Shown here piece after piece: positions 35,642 to 46,159 of a stretch of 64,000 nt of DNA. The stretch comes from Streptomyces sp. 71268 (GTDB lineage Bacteria > Actinomycetota > Actinomycetes > Streptomycetales > Streptomycetaceae): contig NZ_CP114200.1 in assembly GCF_029392895.1 (NCBI RefSeq), forward strand, positions 5,301,001 to 5,365,000, in the 5' to 3' direction. The translations under genes and the position numbers were made by a program. Under the pieces are notes generated by a model, which did not search any database, had not been told where the DNA came from, and saw only the letters and a program-made list of their open reading frames with translations. The number at the start of each line of letters is the position of its first letter. Positions within the stretch are counted from its first letter, which is position 1.

Positions 35642-37084
35642 ATGGCCGATGCCGCTGGACGGCTCTCCGCGCTCGCTGAGGAGGTCCTCGGGACCCCGTT
35701 CCCGGTCCGTATCCGGGCCTGGGACGGCAGCGAGGCGGGACCCCCGCCCGGCCCGTCACCCGACACCGGAGACACCGGAAGCCCCCGAGACACCGGCGAC
35801 GCCGGAGACACAGCGGACGCGGCGGCCACAGCGATCGCCGCCCCGAAGCCGCCCACGCTCGTGGTGCGCAACCGCAGGGCCGTCCGCAGACTGCTGTGGC
35901 GGCCGGGCGAACTCGGCCTCGCCCGTGGCTGGGTGGCCGGCGACCTGGACATCGACGGCGACCTGTACGCGGCCCTCGACCTGCTCTCCGGGGTGCTCTG
36001 GGAGCGCGGCGAGGAGTCGACGCCGCGACGTAACCTGCGCTCCGCCCTGAACGCGGCCCGCGACCCCCGGCTGCGCTCCGCCGCCCGCGACCTGCTCACC
36101 ATCGCCGGCCCGTGGCCGCCCCCCAAGCCGCCCGTCGAGGAGGTACGCGCGCGCCGCGGCCCGCTGCACACCCTGCGCCGGGACCGGGCCGCCATCAGCC
36201 ACCACTACGACGTCGGCAACGACTTCTACGAGCTGGTCCTCGGCCCGTCCATGGTCTACTCCTGCGCGTACTGGCCCGACGCCGCGTCCGGGCCTGCCGC
36301 GTCCGGGCCCGCCGCGACCGCGGACCTGACGCGGGCCCAGCGCGACAAGCTCGACCTGGTCTGCCGGAAGCTGGGCCTGGAGCCCGGGCAGCGGCTGCTC
36401 GACGTGGGCTGCGGCTGGGGCTCGATGGTGCTGCACGCGGCCCGCGAGTACGGCGTACGGGCCGTCGGCATCACGCTCTCCCAGGAACAGGCCGAGTACG
36501 CCCGCAAGCGGGTCGCCGACGCGGGGCTCACCGACCGGGTCGAGATCCGGGTCCAGGACTACCGCCGGGTGAGCGACGGCCCGTACGACGCGATCTCCTC
36601 CATCGGCATGGCCGAACACGTGGGCGCCGTGCGGTACGGGGAGTACGCGGCGCTGCTGTACGGGCTGCTGCGGCCCGGCGGTCGGCTGCTCAACCACCAG
36701 ATCGCCCGGCCGCCGCAGCGCCACGAGGACGCCTACCGGGTGGACGAGTTCATCGACCGCTACGTCTTCCCGGACGGCGAACTGGCGCCCGTGGGGCGGA
36801 CGGTGAGCCAGTTGGAGGAGGCCGGGTTCGAGGTGCGCGACCTGGAGTCGCTCCGCGAGCACTACGAGCTGACGCTGCGGGCCTGGGTCGGCAACCTGGA
36901 GCGGAACTGGACGCAGGCGCTCCGGTACGTCTCGCCGGGCCGGGCCCGGGTCTGGCGGCTGTACATGGCCGCGAGCGCGCTGGCCTTCGAGCGCAACCGC
37001 ATCGGCGTCAACCAGGTCCTCGCCGTCCGCACCCCGGAGCCCGGCACCTCCGGTCTGCCGCTGCGCACCCGCACCTGGAACTGA
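35642..37084 (+). CDS. Cyclopropane-fatty-acyl-phospholipid synthase family methyltransferase
   Basis: A 480-residue SAM-dependent enzyme acting on unsaturated acyl chains of membrane phospholipids. The N-terminal domain (~1-170) carries an Asp/Gly/Thr-rich insert (DTGDTGSPRDTGDAGDTADA). The catalytic domain has AISHHYDVGNDFYELVLGPS, the SAM loop LLDVGCGWGSMVLHAAREYG, GITLSQEQAEYA, SIGMAEHVG with the active-site Glu/His, and YVFPDGELAPVG. ATG 35642 follows GGAGGTG. It has the full length of CFA/Mtf-type enzymes in Streptomyces; cyclopropanation against 10-methylation cannot be decided. Confidence 0.93.
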   Translation: MADAAGRLSALAEEVLGTPFPVRIRAWDGSEAGPPPGPSPDTGDTGSPRDTGDAGDTADAAATAIAAPKPPTLVVRNRRAVRRLLWRPGELGLARGWVAGDLDIDGDLYAALDLLSGVLWERGEESTPRRNLRSALNAARDPRLRSAARDLLTIAGPWPPPKPPVEEVRARRGPLHTLRRDRAAISHHYDVGNDFYELVLGPSMVYSCAYWPDAASGPAASGPAATADLTRAQRDKLDLVCRKLGLEPGQRLLDVGCGWGSMVLHAAREYGVRAVGITLSQEQAEYARKRVADAGLTDRVEIRVQDYRRVSDGPYDAISSIGMAEHVGAVRYGEYAALLYGLLRPGGRLLNHQIARPPQRHEDAYRVDEFIDRYVFPDGELAPVGRTVSQLEEAGFEVRDLESLREHYELTLRAWVGNLERNWTQALRYVSPGRARVWRLYMAASALAFERNRIGVNQVLAVRTPEPGTSGLPLRTRTWN

Positions 37085-37157
37085 CCGCCCCTCGCCGGGC
37101 CGGCCCGTCGAGCGTACGCCGTACCGGGCGGGCCCGGGGCGGCGCACTCGGAAACGG

Positions 37158-37198
37158 CCGGGGCCCCGGGGCGACGTGGTGTCGCCCCGGGGCCCCGG
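37158..37198. terminator. Strong bidirectional hairpin between CFA gene and ABC permease
   Basis: An 18-bp perfect stem (37158-37175 with 37181-37198, loop GTGGT) lies midway between the convergent genes. Confidence 0.75.
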
Positions 37199-37219
37199 GT
37201 CTGCGTACCGCTCGGCGGG

Positions 37220-39748
37220 TTACTCCGCCTTGATCGCCGTGAGCATGTTCAGCTTCGCGGCCCGGCGGGCCGGCCACAGCGCGGCCAGCACGCCGACCAG
37301 CGCGGCGAGGACGAGGAAGAGACCCATCCGGCCCCACGGCAGGACCAGTTCGTACGTGCCCAGGCTCGGGCCGATCAGCTCGCCGGCGGCCCAGCCGAAG
37401 AACACGCCGAGACCGATGCCGAGCACGCCGCCGAAGAGCGAGATGACCAGCGACTCCAGCCGCACCATCCGCTTGATGCCCTTGCGGTCCAGGCCGATGG
37501 CCCGCAGCATGCCGATCTCCTGCGACCGCTCGAAGACCGACATGGCCAGCGTGTTGACCACTCCGAGCACCGCGACGATCACGGCCATCGCGAGCAGCCC
37601 GTAGAGCATGTTCAACATCAGGTTGATCAGCTTGGCTATGTCGTTGGAGACGTCGTCCATCGTCTGGACCTTGACGGCCGGGTTGTCACCCAGCGCCTTC
37701 TCCAGCGACTTCTTGGTGTCGTCGCTCAGGCCGCCCTTGGTCTTCAGCAGGACCTGGAAGTCGGCGATGTCCTTCACGTGCGGGGTGAGGGTGGCGTTGT
37801 CGATCATCACGCCGGAGATGATCACGTTGCCCTCGTAGACGCCCGACACCACCAGGCGGCTCTTCTTGCCGTCCTCGAAGGTCGTGGTCAGCGAGGAGCC
37901 GACCTTCCAACCGCGGTCCTCGGCGAGGTCCTTGTCGACGACGACCCGGTTGCCGCCGAGCCCGGCGAAGGAGCCCTCGGTGAACTCCAGCTTCGTCAGG
38001 TCGCCGATGGCCTTGCCGTTGACGCCTGCCAGGTCCGTCTTCTTGCCGTCGATCCGGGACGGCGACAGCCGCAGCGGGCTGGACTTCTCGACCTCGGGCT
38101 GCCTCTCCAGCTTCTCGCCCACCTCGGGGGCGAGCGGGGTCATGCTGGCCATGCTGACGATGTAGTCGGCCTTGAGCGAGTCCCGGGCCATCTTGTCGAT
38201 GGCGTTCTGTATGCCACCGGCGATCACGGTCAGGCCGGTGATCAGGGTCAGGCCGATCATCAGCGCGGAGGCCGTGGCGGCCGTGCGGCGCGGGTTGCGC
38301 ACCGCGTTCTGCCGGGCGAGCTTGCCGGGCATCCCGAAGATCCGCAGCACCGGTGCAGCGGCCGCGATCAGCGGACGGGAGAGCAGCGGCGTCAGGACGA
38401 AGACGCCGATCATCAGCAGCCCGGCGCCCAGACCCATCGGACCCTTGCCGTCGTCCATGGTGGTCGCGGCCAGGACCAGGGCGATGCCGACACCGGCGAA
38501 GAGCGCGCCGATGCTGTTGCGCACCACCAGGCCACGCGTGGTCGGCGGGGCGTGCACGCTGCCCATCGCGGCGATCGGCGGGATCTTCGCCGCGCGGCGG
38601 CCGGGCAGCCAGGCGGCCAGCACGGTCACCACGATGCCGACGAAGAGCGAGGCGCCGATCGTCGTGGGCGTGATCACCAGCGGGCCGTCCGGGACGGTGG
38701 CGCCGCTGGAGTTCAGCAGCGAGCGCAGCCCGGCGCCGATGCCGATGCCGGCGAGCAGGCCGGTCACGGCGGCGATCGAGCCCACGACCGTCGCCTCGAT
38801 GAGCACCGAGCGGGTCACCTGGCGGCGGCTGGCGCCGACCGCGCGCATCAGCGCCAGCTCCTTGGTGCGCTGCGCGACGAGCATGGTGAAGGTGTTGGCG
38901 ATGATGAAGATGCCGACGAACAGGGCGATCCCGGCGAAGGCGAGCATGCCGGTCCGCATGCCGCTCAGTTCGTTCTCGATGTCCTTGGCCTGGTCGTCCG
39001 CGAGCTTCTCGCCGGTCTCGACCTCGGTCCGCTCCGGCAGGACCTTCTCGACCTGCGCCTTGAGCGCCTCCTGCGTGGTGCCCGGCTTGGCCTTCAGCTC
39101 GATGCCGGTGAACTTGCCGGGCTCCGCGTACAGCTTCTGCGCGGTCTTGGTGTCGAACAGCGCGAGGCTGCCGCCCGCCGCGACGTTGCCGTCGTCGGTG
39201 GTGAAGATGCCGACGACCTTCTGCTTCAGGACGGGGCCGTCGACCGACACGTCGATGCTGTCGCCGATCTTGTAGTCGGCGCGGTCCGCGGTCCGGGAGT
39301 CGAGCGCCACCTCACGCACGTTGGTCGGGCCGTGGCCCTCCTTCATCGTGTAGCGCGCGTCCTTGCCGTCCTTGGACGGGAAGTAGTTGCCGCCGGAGGA
39401 GGTGAACCCGTCGCCGACGAGCTTGCCGTCCTTGTCGGGTATCGCGGCGAAGCCCGTCACGGTGCCGGTCGCGGACTCCGCGCCCGGCAGCTTCGTCACC
39501 TGGTCGAGCAGGGACTGGCTCAGCTTGGGCGCGTCGCCCGGGTTGTCCCTGTCGTCGGCGTCGTCGGGGCTGATCGCGACGTCGACGTTGGTGAACCCCT
39601 TCTCGGAGCTCTTCTGGTACGCGTCGGAGATGGTCGAGGTGAAGACCAGGGTGCCGGCGACGAACGCCACGCCGAGCAACACGGCGAGGACGGTCATCAG
39701 CAGTCTGGCCTTGTGCGCGAGCACGTTGCGCAGGGCGGTACGGAACAT
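37220..39748 (-). CDS. ABC transporter permease, FtsX/MacB family
   Basis: An 842-residue membrane protein. It has an N-terminal span (LLMTVLAVLLGVAFVAGTLV), a large extracytoplasmic MacB-PCD-like domain (~50-240), two FtsX modules with three spans each (~255-400 and ~715-840), a second external domain, and internal spans near 420-470. Such permeases work mechanically on envelope lipoproteins or export peptides and antibiotics. It is encoded after its ATPase (48-nt gap) on the same strand. Substrate unknown. Confidence 0.94.
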   Translation of the reverse strand: MFRTALRNVLAHKARLLMTVLAVLLGVAFVAGTLVFTSTISDAYQKSSEKGFTNVDVAISPDDADDRDNPGDAPKLSQSLLDQVTKLPGAESATGTVTGFAAIPDKDGKLVGDGFTSSGGNYFPSKDGKDARYTMKEGHGPTNVREVALDSRTADRADYKIGDSIDVSVDGPVLKQKVVGIFTTDDGNVAAGGSLALFDTKTAQKLYAEPGKFTGIELKAKPGTTQEALKAQVEKVLPERTEVETGEKLADDQAKDIENELSGMRTGMLAFAGIALFVGIFIIANTFTMLVAQRTKELALMRAVGASRRQVTRSVLIEATVVGSIAAVTGLLAGIGIGAGLRSLLNSSGATVPDGPLVITPTTIGASLFVGIVVTVLAAWLPGRRAAKIPPIAAMGSVHAPPTTRGLVVRNSIGALFAGVGIALVLAATTMDDGKGPMGLGAGLLMIGVFVLTPLLSRPLIAAAAPVLRIFGMPGKLARQNAVRNPRRTAATASALMIGLTLITGLTVIAGGIQNAIDKMARDSLKADYIVSMASMTPLAPEVGEKLERQPEVEKSSPLRLSPSRIDGKKTDLAGVNGKAIGDLTKLEFTEGSFAGLGGNRVVVDKDLAEDRGWKVGSSLTTTFEDGKKSRLVVSGVYEGNVIISGVMIDNATLTPHVKDIADFQVLLKTKGGLSDDTKKSLEKALGDNPAVKVQTMDDVSNDIAKLINLMLNMLYGLLAMAVIVAVLGVVNTLAMSVFERSQEIGMLRAIGLDRKGIKRMVRLESLVISLFGGVLGIGLGVFFGWAAGELIGPSLGTYELVLPWGRMGLFLVLAALVGVLAALWPARRAAKLNMLTAIKAE

Positions 39749-39796
39749 GGGTCTGTCAGTCCTGGGGGTGGGGGCCGGTGGTCGGGGTCGCCTGGA

Positions 39797-40567
<771 letters not shown>

Positions 40568-41341
40568 GGTCGAACTCCTGTCGGTGCGGTGCCTGGGGAC
40601 ACCACTATCTTCACCGGCCTTTCGTCCCGGGCCATCAGCCCCTGCGCCCGTTCCCGGCGAGACTCACGAGGTACACCGGAGGACGCGACTCATCCTTGGG
40701 GAGGAGAAGAACCCCGAGAGGGGCAGCCTGTCGCGGGCGGCGCCCCCGCGTCACCCTGAGCCCCTGAGCCGACCGCGCGCTCCGGCCTTCCCCTGCTCCT
40801 GGCCGCCCCCGGCCGCCTCCGGCTGCCTGGCGGCTGTCGCCGCCCCGGCGACGAAGACGTACGGCGGGGGACGGCGACCAGCGAGGGGCTGGGGCTGGGG
40901 TGGGTCGTGATGCGTACGATTCCGTGTCTCGTAGCGGGGGCTTTTGCTCCGTTTCGATTTCTGCTAGTGCGGGCGCTTTGGGATGTGCCGACAGGCCCTG
41001 GCGGGGGCGGGGTTGTGGCCCTCGGCGCGGCTCGGCGCGTACGGGAGGTGTACGGCCTACGGGTGGAGGACCGGAAGCGCGTTCGTCACTTTTCTCAACG
41101 CTGCGTCGAGTTTCCGTCATTTCGGTCTGATGGGCGTGACGTACCGCACCAACAGTGCTGATGGGCCAGCGGCATGTGCCAGTGGCGAGTTCGCCCTACT
41201 GATGCTCCCTCAGTTGCCAATAAAATAAGACAACGGCGATCGACCGTTCAGCCGTTCGTGGCGCCTTCCCCGGCTAGGCTCGTCCTGCTCTCCTTTGAGG
41301 GGACGGCCGTACGCCGTATGTGCGGCAGCGAGAGCGCCCCT
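40568..41341. other. Intergenic region upstream of bldA
   Basis: 774 bases. GC-rich, non-coding-looking to ~40900, then distinctly lower in GC to the tRNA, including an AT patch CAATAAAATAAG (41218-41229). TAGGCT at 41275-41280 could be the bldA -10 box, but no good -35 is seen. Short plus-strand frames (40900-41230) lack codon bias and I do not call them genes. Confidence 0.5.
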
Positions 41342-41426
41342 GCCCGGATGGTGGAATGCAGACACGGCGAGCTTAAACCTCGCTGGCCTACGGGCCGTGC
41401 CGGTTCAAGTCCGGCTCCGGGCACCA
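41342..41426 (+). tRNA. bldA: tRNA-Leu(UAA), bldA
   Basis: Acceptor GCCCGGA pairs with TCCGGGC; discriminator A and encoded CCA (41424-41426). Anticodon stem GCGAG/CTCGC encloses loop CTTAAAC, giving anticodon UAA that reads UUA, the rarest codon in Streptomyces. Long variable arm (GGCC-TACG-GGCC) as in class II tRNA-Leu; T-arm GCCGG-TTCAAGT-CCGGC. bldA is the known translational switch for aerial growth and antibiotic production. By eye I found no in-frame TTA codons in the genes of this window. Confidence 0.97.
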
Positions 41427-41943
41427 CTCCGCTCGTCCGGTCTGACCTGGAGAAACGGCCCGTAGCCCGGGCCCGCCCGCGCGCCTGCGGCGTCGCGCGG
41501 CACTGCTGCCCGCGCGCGCCACCCACCGCCACTCGCCGCCGATCCGGGCGAACTCCCCGCCGGGACGCGCTACCACCGCGCGCGATGGGGCGCCCGTCCC
41601 GCTCCGACGGCTTTCTCGGTGCGGCGCGCGCCCTGTGTCGCGCCTCACCCGCGGCCAGTTGGGCGTGCGCGGGGCGCGACCGCGCCCCGCGAGGAGGGCG
41701 TGACGAGACGGGTCCTCCCTTCTGGGGATTTGCCGGATTTCCCGAACTTTCCCAAGAATGAGCCGCCTTGGCCCGCCCCCTGACCCTCATCGCGTCGCGG
41801 TCACCCCGCCCGCCGAAGCGACCGGTTCACTTCGGGTTCCGAACGCGGCGTCACAGCGGGCCTCCTGCGCGGGCCCGTACCGGAACTCGTACGCCATCCC
41901 CGAGCCCGAACCCGTACGCCACCCCCGGGTCCGGACCCGAGCG
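41427..41943. other. Intergenic region downstream of bldA
   Basis: 517 bases between the tRNA and the stop of the minus-strand RhtA-like gene. GC-rich, with repeated GTACGCCA/CCCGAACC words at 41875-41930. No convincing gene or terminator seen. Confidence 0.45.
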
Positions 41944-42963
41944 TCACCCCGACCGAGGGCCCGGCCGCGGGCCCGTGCGCCGGCCCGAGCGCGGCCGGGG
42001 GCGCTGCCTTGCCTTCGGTGTCGTCGCCGTCCGGACGGCGCCCGCGCTGGCGGCCACCACCAGCGCGATGGCCGCGACTTCCGGTACTGCCAGGCCCTGG
42101 TGGAGGACCAGGTACCCGGCGAGAGCGGCGACCGCCGGCGACAGGCTCATCAGGACGGAGAACGCGGCGGGCGCCAGGCGGCGCAGCGACAGCAGCTCCA
42201 GGGTGTAGGGGAGCACCGACGACAGCAGGGCCACCGCGCCCCCGAGGACCAGCGCCGCCGGGTCGAGCAGGGCGCCGCCCGCGCCGGCCACCCCGAGCGG
42301 CAGGCTCAACAGCGCGCCGCAGGCCATCGCCAGCGCCAGCCCGTCCACGCGCGGGAAGCGGCTGCCGGCCCGGGCCGACAGCAGGATGTACGCCGCCCAC
42401 AGCGCGCCCGCGCCCAGCGCGCAGCCCGCCCCGGCCGCGTTCAACTCGCCGAACCCGCCGCGCCCGAGCAGTGCCACGCCGGCCAGCGCGAGCCCGGCCC
42501 ACAGCCAGCGGCCCGGGCCGCGCGCCGTGACCACCGACAGCGTCAGCGGGCCCAGCACCTCCAGGGTCACGGCGGTGCCCAGCGGGATGCGGTCGATGGC
42601 CTGGTAGATCAGCGTGTTCATGCCGGCCAGCGCCACCCCGAAGCCCACGACCACGGCCCAGTCGGCGCGCCCGTAGCCGCGTACGGCCGGACGGCAGACG
42701 AGTAGCAGCACCAGCGCGGAGACGGCCAGCCGCAGCGAGACCACGCCGAGCGCGCCGACCCGGGGGAAGAGCGAGGCGGCCACCGCCGCCCCGAACTGTT
42801 GCGAGCAGATGCCGCCGGCCACCAGGCCGACCCCGACCAGCCCGGCGGCCCGCTCGCCCTGCCCGGCCCCGGCCGGCCCGGTGCGGCCCGCCGTCCCGGC
42901 CGGGGCGGCGGGGCCGCCCGCGCTCGGTTCGGCGGTGGGGGCGGGGGCGCGCAGATCGGTCAC
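41944..42963 (-). CDS. EamA/RhtA-family exporter
   Basis: A ~339-residue 10-span drug/metabolite transporter, resembling RhtA threonine/homoserine exporters (GMNTLIYQAIDRIPLGTAVT, LEVLGPLTLSVV, LPYTLELLSLRRLAPAAFSV). The N-terminal ~45 residues are a Pro/Gly/Ala tail before the first span. I start at GTG 42963 because TAGCGT lies 7 nt upstream; GTG 42972 would overlap that box. The C-terminus is very basic (RQRPRPRSGRRTGPRPGP). It is divergent from a LysR gene that is probably its regulator. Confidence 0.9.
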   Translation of the reverse strand: MTDLRAPAPTAEPSAGGPAAPAGTAGRTGPAGAGQGERAAGLVGVGLVAGGICSQQFGAAVAASLFPRVGALGVVSLRLAVSALVLLLVCRPAVRGYGRADWAVVVGFGVALAGMNTLIYQAIDRIPLGTAVTLEVLGPLTLSVVTARGPGRWLWAGLALAGVALLGRGGFGELNAAGAGCALGAGALWAAYILLSARAGSRFPRVDGLALAMACGALLSLPLGVAGAGGALLDPAALVLGGAVALLSSVLPYTLELLSLRRLAPAAFSVLMSLSPAVAALAGYLVLHQGLAVPEVAAIALVVAASAGAVRTATTPKARQRPRPRSGRRTGPRPGPRSG

Positions 42964-42970
42964 ACCGACC

Positions 42971-42976
42971 ACGCTA
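42971..42976 (-). promoter_or_regulatory. -10 element of leaderless RhtA-like promoter
   Basis: TAGCGT on the minus strand, 7 nt before GTG 42963. Confidence 0.55.
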
Positions 42977-43018
42977 GGCAGCGCGGGCCGCGCGGGGAAA
43001 TGCCGGTTGAGCGGTGGT

Positions 43019-43024
43019 TATGCT
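43019..43024 (+). promoter_or_regulatory. -10 element of LysR gene promoter
   Basis: TATGCT, 8 nt before ATG 43033; a leaderless or nearly leaderless transcript. Confidence 0.45.
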
Positions 43025-43032
43025 TGCCCGTC

Positions 43033-43902
43033 ATGACCGTGGAGCTGCGTCATCTGCGCCACTTCCTCGCCATCGCCGACGAGGCCAACCTGACCCGCGC
43101 CGCGGCCCGGCTCCACCTCACCCAGCCCGCCCTGTCCCGCTCCCTGCGCCAGCTCGAAGCCCACCTCGGGGTGCGGCTCGCCGACCGTTCCACGCACCAC
43201 CTGCGCCTCACCGACGCCGGTCGCGCCTTTCGGGCCAGGGCCGCCACCGCGCTGGCCGCCGTGGACGCGGCCCTGGACCCGAGCCGCCTGGGCGCCTGGC
43301 CGCTGCGGCTCGGGCACGCCTGGTCGGCGCTGGGCATCCTCACCACGCCGCTGCTCCGCCGCTGGCGCCAGACCCACCCCGACACGCCGCTGGAACTGCT
43401 GCGCATCGACGACCGCAGCGCCGGCCTCACCGCGGGCAAGGCCGACGCCGCGCTGCTGCGTGGGCCGCTGGCCGAGCCCGGGCTGCGGAGCGCGTACCTG
43501 CTCAGCGAGGAGCGGGTCGCGGCGCTGCCCGACGACAGCCCGCTGGCCGGGCGCGCCGCACTGACGCTGGCCGACCTCGCCGACCAGAGCGTCACCCTCA
43601 ACACGGTCTCCGGCACGACGAGCAGCGAGCTGTGGCCGCCCGGGAGCGGGCCGTCCGCGACCGTACGGGTCGGCAACACCGACGACTGGCTGGCCGCCAT
43701 CGCGGCCGGCCGCGCGGTCGGCGTCAGCACCTCGGCCACCGCCGCCCTCCACCCGCACCCGGGCGTCACCTACCGGCCGCTGACCGACGCCCCGCCCGTG
43801 CCGGTCTACCTGGCCTGGACCGACCCGCCGAGCCACCCGGCCGTGGCCGACCTCGCGGCCCTCGCCCGGGAGGTGACGCGCCAGCGCCCGCCCGCCGGAT
43901 GA
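43033..43902 (+). CDS. LysR-family transcription regulator
   Basis: A 289-residue regulator. HTH at the N-terminus (LRHLRHFLAIADEANLTRAA, then ARLHLTQPALSRSLRQLEAH) and the LGVRLADRSTHHLRLTDAG wing. Residues ~90-285 form a periplasmic-binding-like effector domain, with LRIDDRSAGLTAGKADAALL. Divergent from the RhtA-like exporter with ~70 bp between starts, so it likely controls that exporter in response to an amino acid or drug. Confidence 0.94.
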   Translation: MTVELRHLRHFLAIADEANLTRAAARLHLTQPALSRSLRQLEAHLGVRLADRSTHHLRLTDAGRAFRARAATALAAVDAALDPSRLGAWPLRLGHAWSALGILTTPLLRRWRQTHPDTPLELLRIDDRSAGLTAGKADAALLRGPLAEPGLRSAYLLSEERVAALPDDSPLAGRAALTLADLADQSVTLNTVSGTTSSELWPPGSGPSATVRVGNTDDWLAAIAAGRAVGVSTSATAALHPHPGVTYRPLTDAPPVPVYLAWTDPPSHPAVADLAALAREVTRQRPPAG

Positions 43903-43910
43903 CGTACGGG

Positions 43911-43960
43911 CCACACGTCGGGCGACGGGTGTTACGGACCACACGTCGGGCGACGGGTGT
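43911..43960. repeat. 22-bp direct repeat, two copies
   Basis: CCACACGTCGGGCGACGGGT followed by GT occurs at 43911-43932 and 43939-43960 (28-bp period), between the convergent LysR and MmyB-like genes. The two identical copies might help terminate or be slippage. Confidence 0.6.
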
Positions 43961-44018
43961 GCGCCGGGAGCCGCGCCGGTCACGCGGGCGCCGTTGGTCG
44001 GTCGTACGCGCCGTGGGC

Positions 44019-44909
44019 TCAGGTCCGGGCGGCCGGGCCGGGGGCGGGCGACGCCGTCGGGTGTCGGCGCCGCGCCTGGGCCAGCAGCGTCAGCGCGTGC
44101 TGGGACGCCGAGTCGGCGGCGGCGGTGACCAGCACCAGGGACTGCCCGGGCGACCTCGGCAGCGGCAGGTTCTGCTGGGTGACCGTGAGCGGGCCGACGA
44201 CCGGGTGGCGCAGCTCGTAGACGTCGCCCTCACACGGGTGCACGCGGTGGTCGGCCCAGAGCGCGGCGAACTCCAGGCTGCCGATCGACAGCTCACCGAT
44301 CAGCGCGGCCAGGCCGGCGTCCCCGGGGTGGCGGCCGGTGACGTGCCGCAGGTTGCTCACCATGGCGCGGGCCTTGCGCCACCGGTCGACGTACAGGTCG
44401 CGGCCGTGCGGGTCGAGGAAGAGGAGCCGGGCCAGGTTCGGCCGGTCGGCAGGGCGTTCGGGGCTGGTCGGGTCGAGGTGGCCGGCCAGCAGGGCGTGGC
44501 CCAGGCCGTTCCAGGCGAGCACGTCCGCGCGCCGCCCCACCACGAGCGCGGGCACCTCGCCCACCGCGCCCAGCAACTCCCGGGTCGCGGCCGACACCCG
44601 CTCCGGGCCCGCGTCCGGGCCCGGCTCCGGTCGCCGCGCCGGTCGGCTCAGGTGGTCGAGGTGGGCGCGCCCGTGCGCGTCGAGCCCGAGCACCCGGGCG
44701 ATGGCGTCCAGCACCTCGGGCGAGGCGTTGTGCGCCTGTCCCTGTTCGAGCCGGGTGTAGTACGAGACGCCGACCCCGGCCAGCAACGCCAGCTCCTCCC
44801 GCCGCAGCCCGGGCACCCGACGCCGCCCCGCGTCGGGCAGCCCGACGTCCTCGGGCCGCACCCGGGCCCGCCGCGCGCGCAGAAACTCACCGAGCCGCCT
44901 GTCGTCCAT
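44019..44909 (-). CDS. MmyB-like helix-turn-helix regulator
   Basis: A 296-residue regulator. HTH ~5-85 with RRVPGLRREELALLAGVGVS and YYTRLEQGQAHNASPEVLDA, the classic streptomycete arrangement, followed by the MmyB-like ligand-binding domain ~105-275 (VPALVVGRRADVLAWNGLGH, then ALLAGHLDP; GDVYELRHPVVGPLTVTQQN), which resembles PAS folds and may bind a fatty acid. ATG 44909 was picked where the family starts. Divergent from the MBL-fold hydrolase, its probable target. Confidence 0.94.
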   Translation of the reverse strand: MDDRRLGEFLRARRARVRPEDVGLPDAGRRRVPGLRREELALLAGVGVSYYTRLEQGQAHNASPEVLDAIARVLGLDAHGRAHLDHLSRPARRPEPGPDAGPERVSAATRELLGAVGEVPALVVGRRADVLAWNGLGHALLAGHLDPTSPERPADRPNLARLLFLDPHGRDLYVDRWRKARAMVSNLRHVTGRHPGDAGLAALIGELSIGSLEFAALWADHRVHPCEGDVYELRHPVVGPLTVTQQNLPLPRSPGQSLVLVTAAADSASQHALTLLAQARRRHPTASPAPGPAART

Positions 44910-45048
44910 CCCCCAAGCCTCGCGCCCCCCGCCCACGCGAGCCAGCCCCTGCCAGGGGTGGGCACGGGCGGGGCTGGTCCGCGGCGCGCGCCGGCCAGAG
45001 CCTGAACGGGTCCGACCCACCCCACCCCAGGCGTCCGCAGGAGGCCCC

Positions 45049-46026
45049 ATGAACGACACAGCCCCGAACACCACAGCCCCCAACGCGTCAGCCGCGAGCG
45101 CGTCAGCCGTACCCGAGACCGCCGTGCACGAGATCGTCCTCGGTGACGTCACGATCACCCGGGTCACCGAGTACTACGGGTCCGTCCGCATGAGTCCGCG
45201 GGAGTTCTTCCCGGACAGCCCCGAGACCGCCTGGGAGGCCCACCGGCCCTGGCTGGTCCCCGACTTCCTGGCCGCCGACACGGACATCTGCCAGTCCGCG
45301 GTGCAGACCTGGGTGGTGCGCAGCGAGGGCCGGACCATCCTGGTGGACACGGGCGTCGGCAACCACAAGGAGCGTCCGTACGCACCGGTCTGGAGCCATC
45401 TGCGCACCGGGTACCTGGACAACCTGGCGCGCGCCGGCGTACGCCCCGACGACGTGGACCTGGTCATCAACACCCACCTGCACGTCGACCACGTCGGCTG
45501 GAACACCTTCCTGGACGGCGGCGTGTGGACGCCGACCTTCCCGCGCGCGACGTACCTGATGCCGCGCCGCGACTTCGAGTTCTGGGACCCCGCGCGCGGC
45601 CACAGCCCCCGCCTCGGGCGGGGCAACCAGAACGTGTTCGAGGACAGCGTGGCGCCCGTGCACGAGGCGGGGCAGACCCTGCTGTGGGACGAGGGCCACA
45701 CCATCGACGCGAACCTGCGCCTCGAACTCGCCCCAGGCCACACCCCCGGCTCCGCGGTGCTGAAGCTCGCCTCGGGCGGGGACCGCGCGGTGTTCGTCGG
45801 CGACCTGCTGCACACGCCGCTCCAGTTCGTCGAGCCCGACGTCAACAGTTGCTTCTGCGAGGACCCGGCGCGGGCCCGCGCCTCCCGACACCGGCTGCTG
45901 GGCTGGGCCGCCGACCAGCGCGCCCTGGTCCTGCCGGCCCACCTCGGCGGGCACGGCGGCGCGGAGGTCAGCCGGCGCGGCGCCGGCTTCGCGATCAGGA
46001 AGTGGGCCCCCTTCTCCCGCCTCTGA
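45049..46026 (+). CDS. MBL-fold metallo-hydrolase
   Basis: A 325-residue metallo-beta-lactamase-fold enzyme. Metal ligands in NTHLHVDHVGWNTF (HxHxDH), LELAPGHTPGSAVLKLASGG, VFVGDLLHTPLQ and LVLPAHLGGHGG. An inserted segment (FPRATYLMPRRDFEFWDPAR) near the active site resembles quorum-quenching lactonases or related hydrolases, so lactone or ester hydrolysis is likely. ATG 45049 has GGAGG at good spacing. Divergent from the MmyB-like regulator and followed by an esterase gene; both may serve one catabolic step. Confidence 0.93.
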   Translation: MNDTAPNTTAPNASAASASAVPETAVHEIVLGDVTITRVTEYYGSVRMSPREFFPDSPETAWEAHRPWLVPDFLAADTDICQSAVQTWVVRSEGRTILVDTGVGNHKERPYAPVWSHLRTGYLDNLARAGVRPDDVDLVINTHLHVDHVGWNTFLDGGVWTPTFPRATYLMPRRDFEFWDPARGHSPRLGRGNQNVFEDSVAPVHEAGQTLLWDEGHTIDANLRLELAPGHTPGSAVLKLASGGDRAVFVGDLLHTPLQFVEPDVNSCFCEDPARARASRHRLLGWAADQRALVLPAHLGGHGGAEVSRRGAGFAIRKWAPFSRL

Positions 46027-46159
46027 CCCGCCGAGCCCATCCAAACGAACACCCCCCAGCGAGCACCCGAGCACCCACCGAGTGCCGCCCGGGCCGCCGA
46101 CCGGCCGAACCAGGCCGACCCGCGAACCCGGACCGGCAGACCGGACGGAACGAGCAGCC

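Noticed and set aside
40900..41230. Several 60-85-codon plus-strand frames before bldA
   Set aside because: Overlapping frames in a lower-GC non-coding stretch; none shows third-position bias.
41342..41426. Integration site (att) at the bldA tRNA 3' end
   Set aside because: No integrase gene and no second copy of the tRNA 3' end found nearby.
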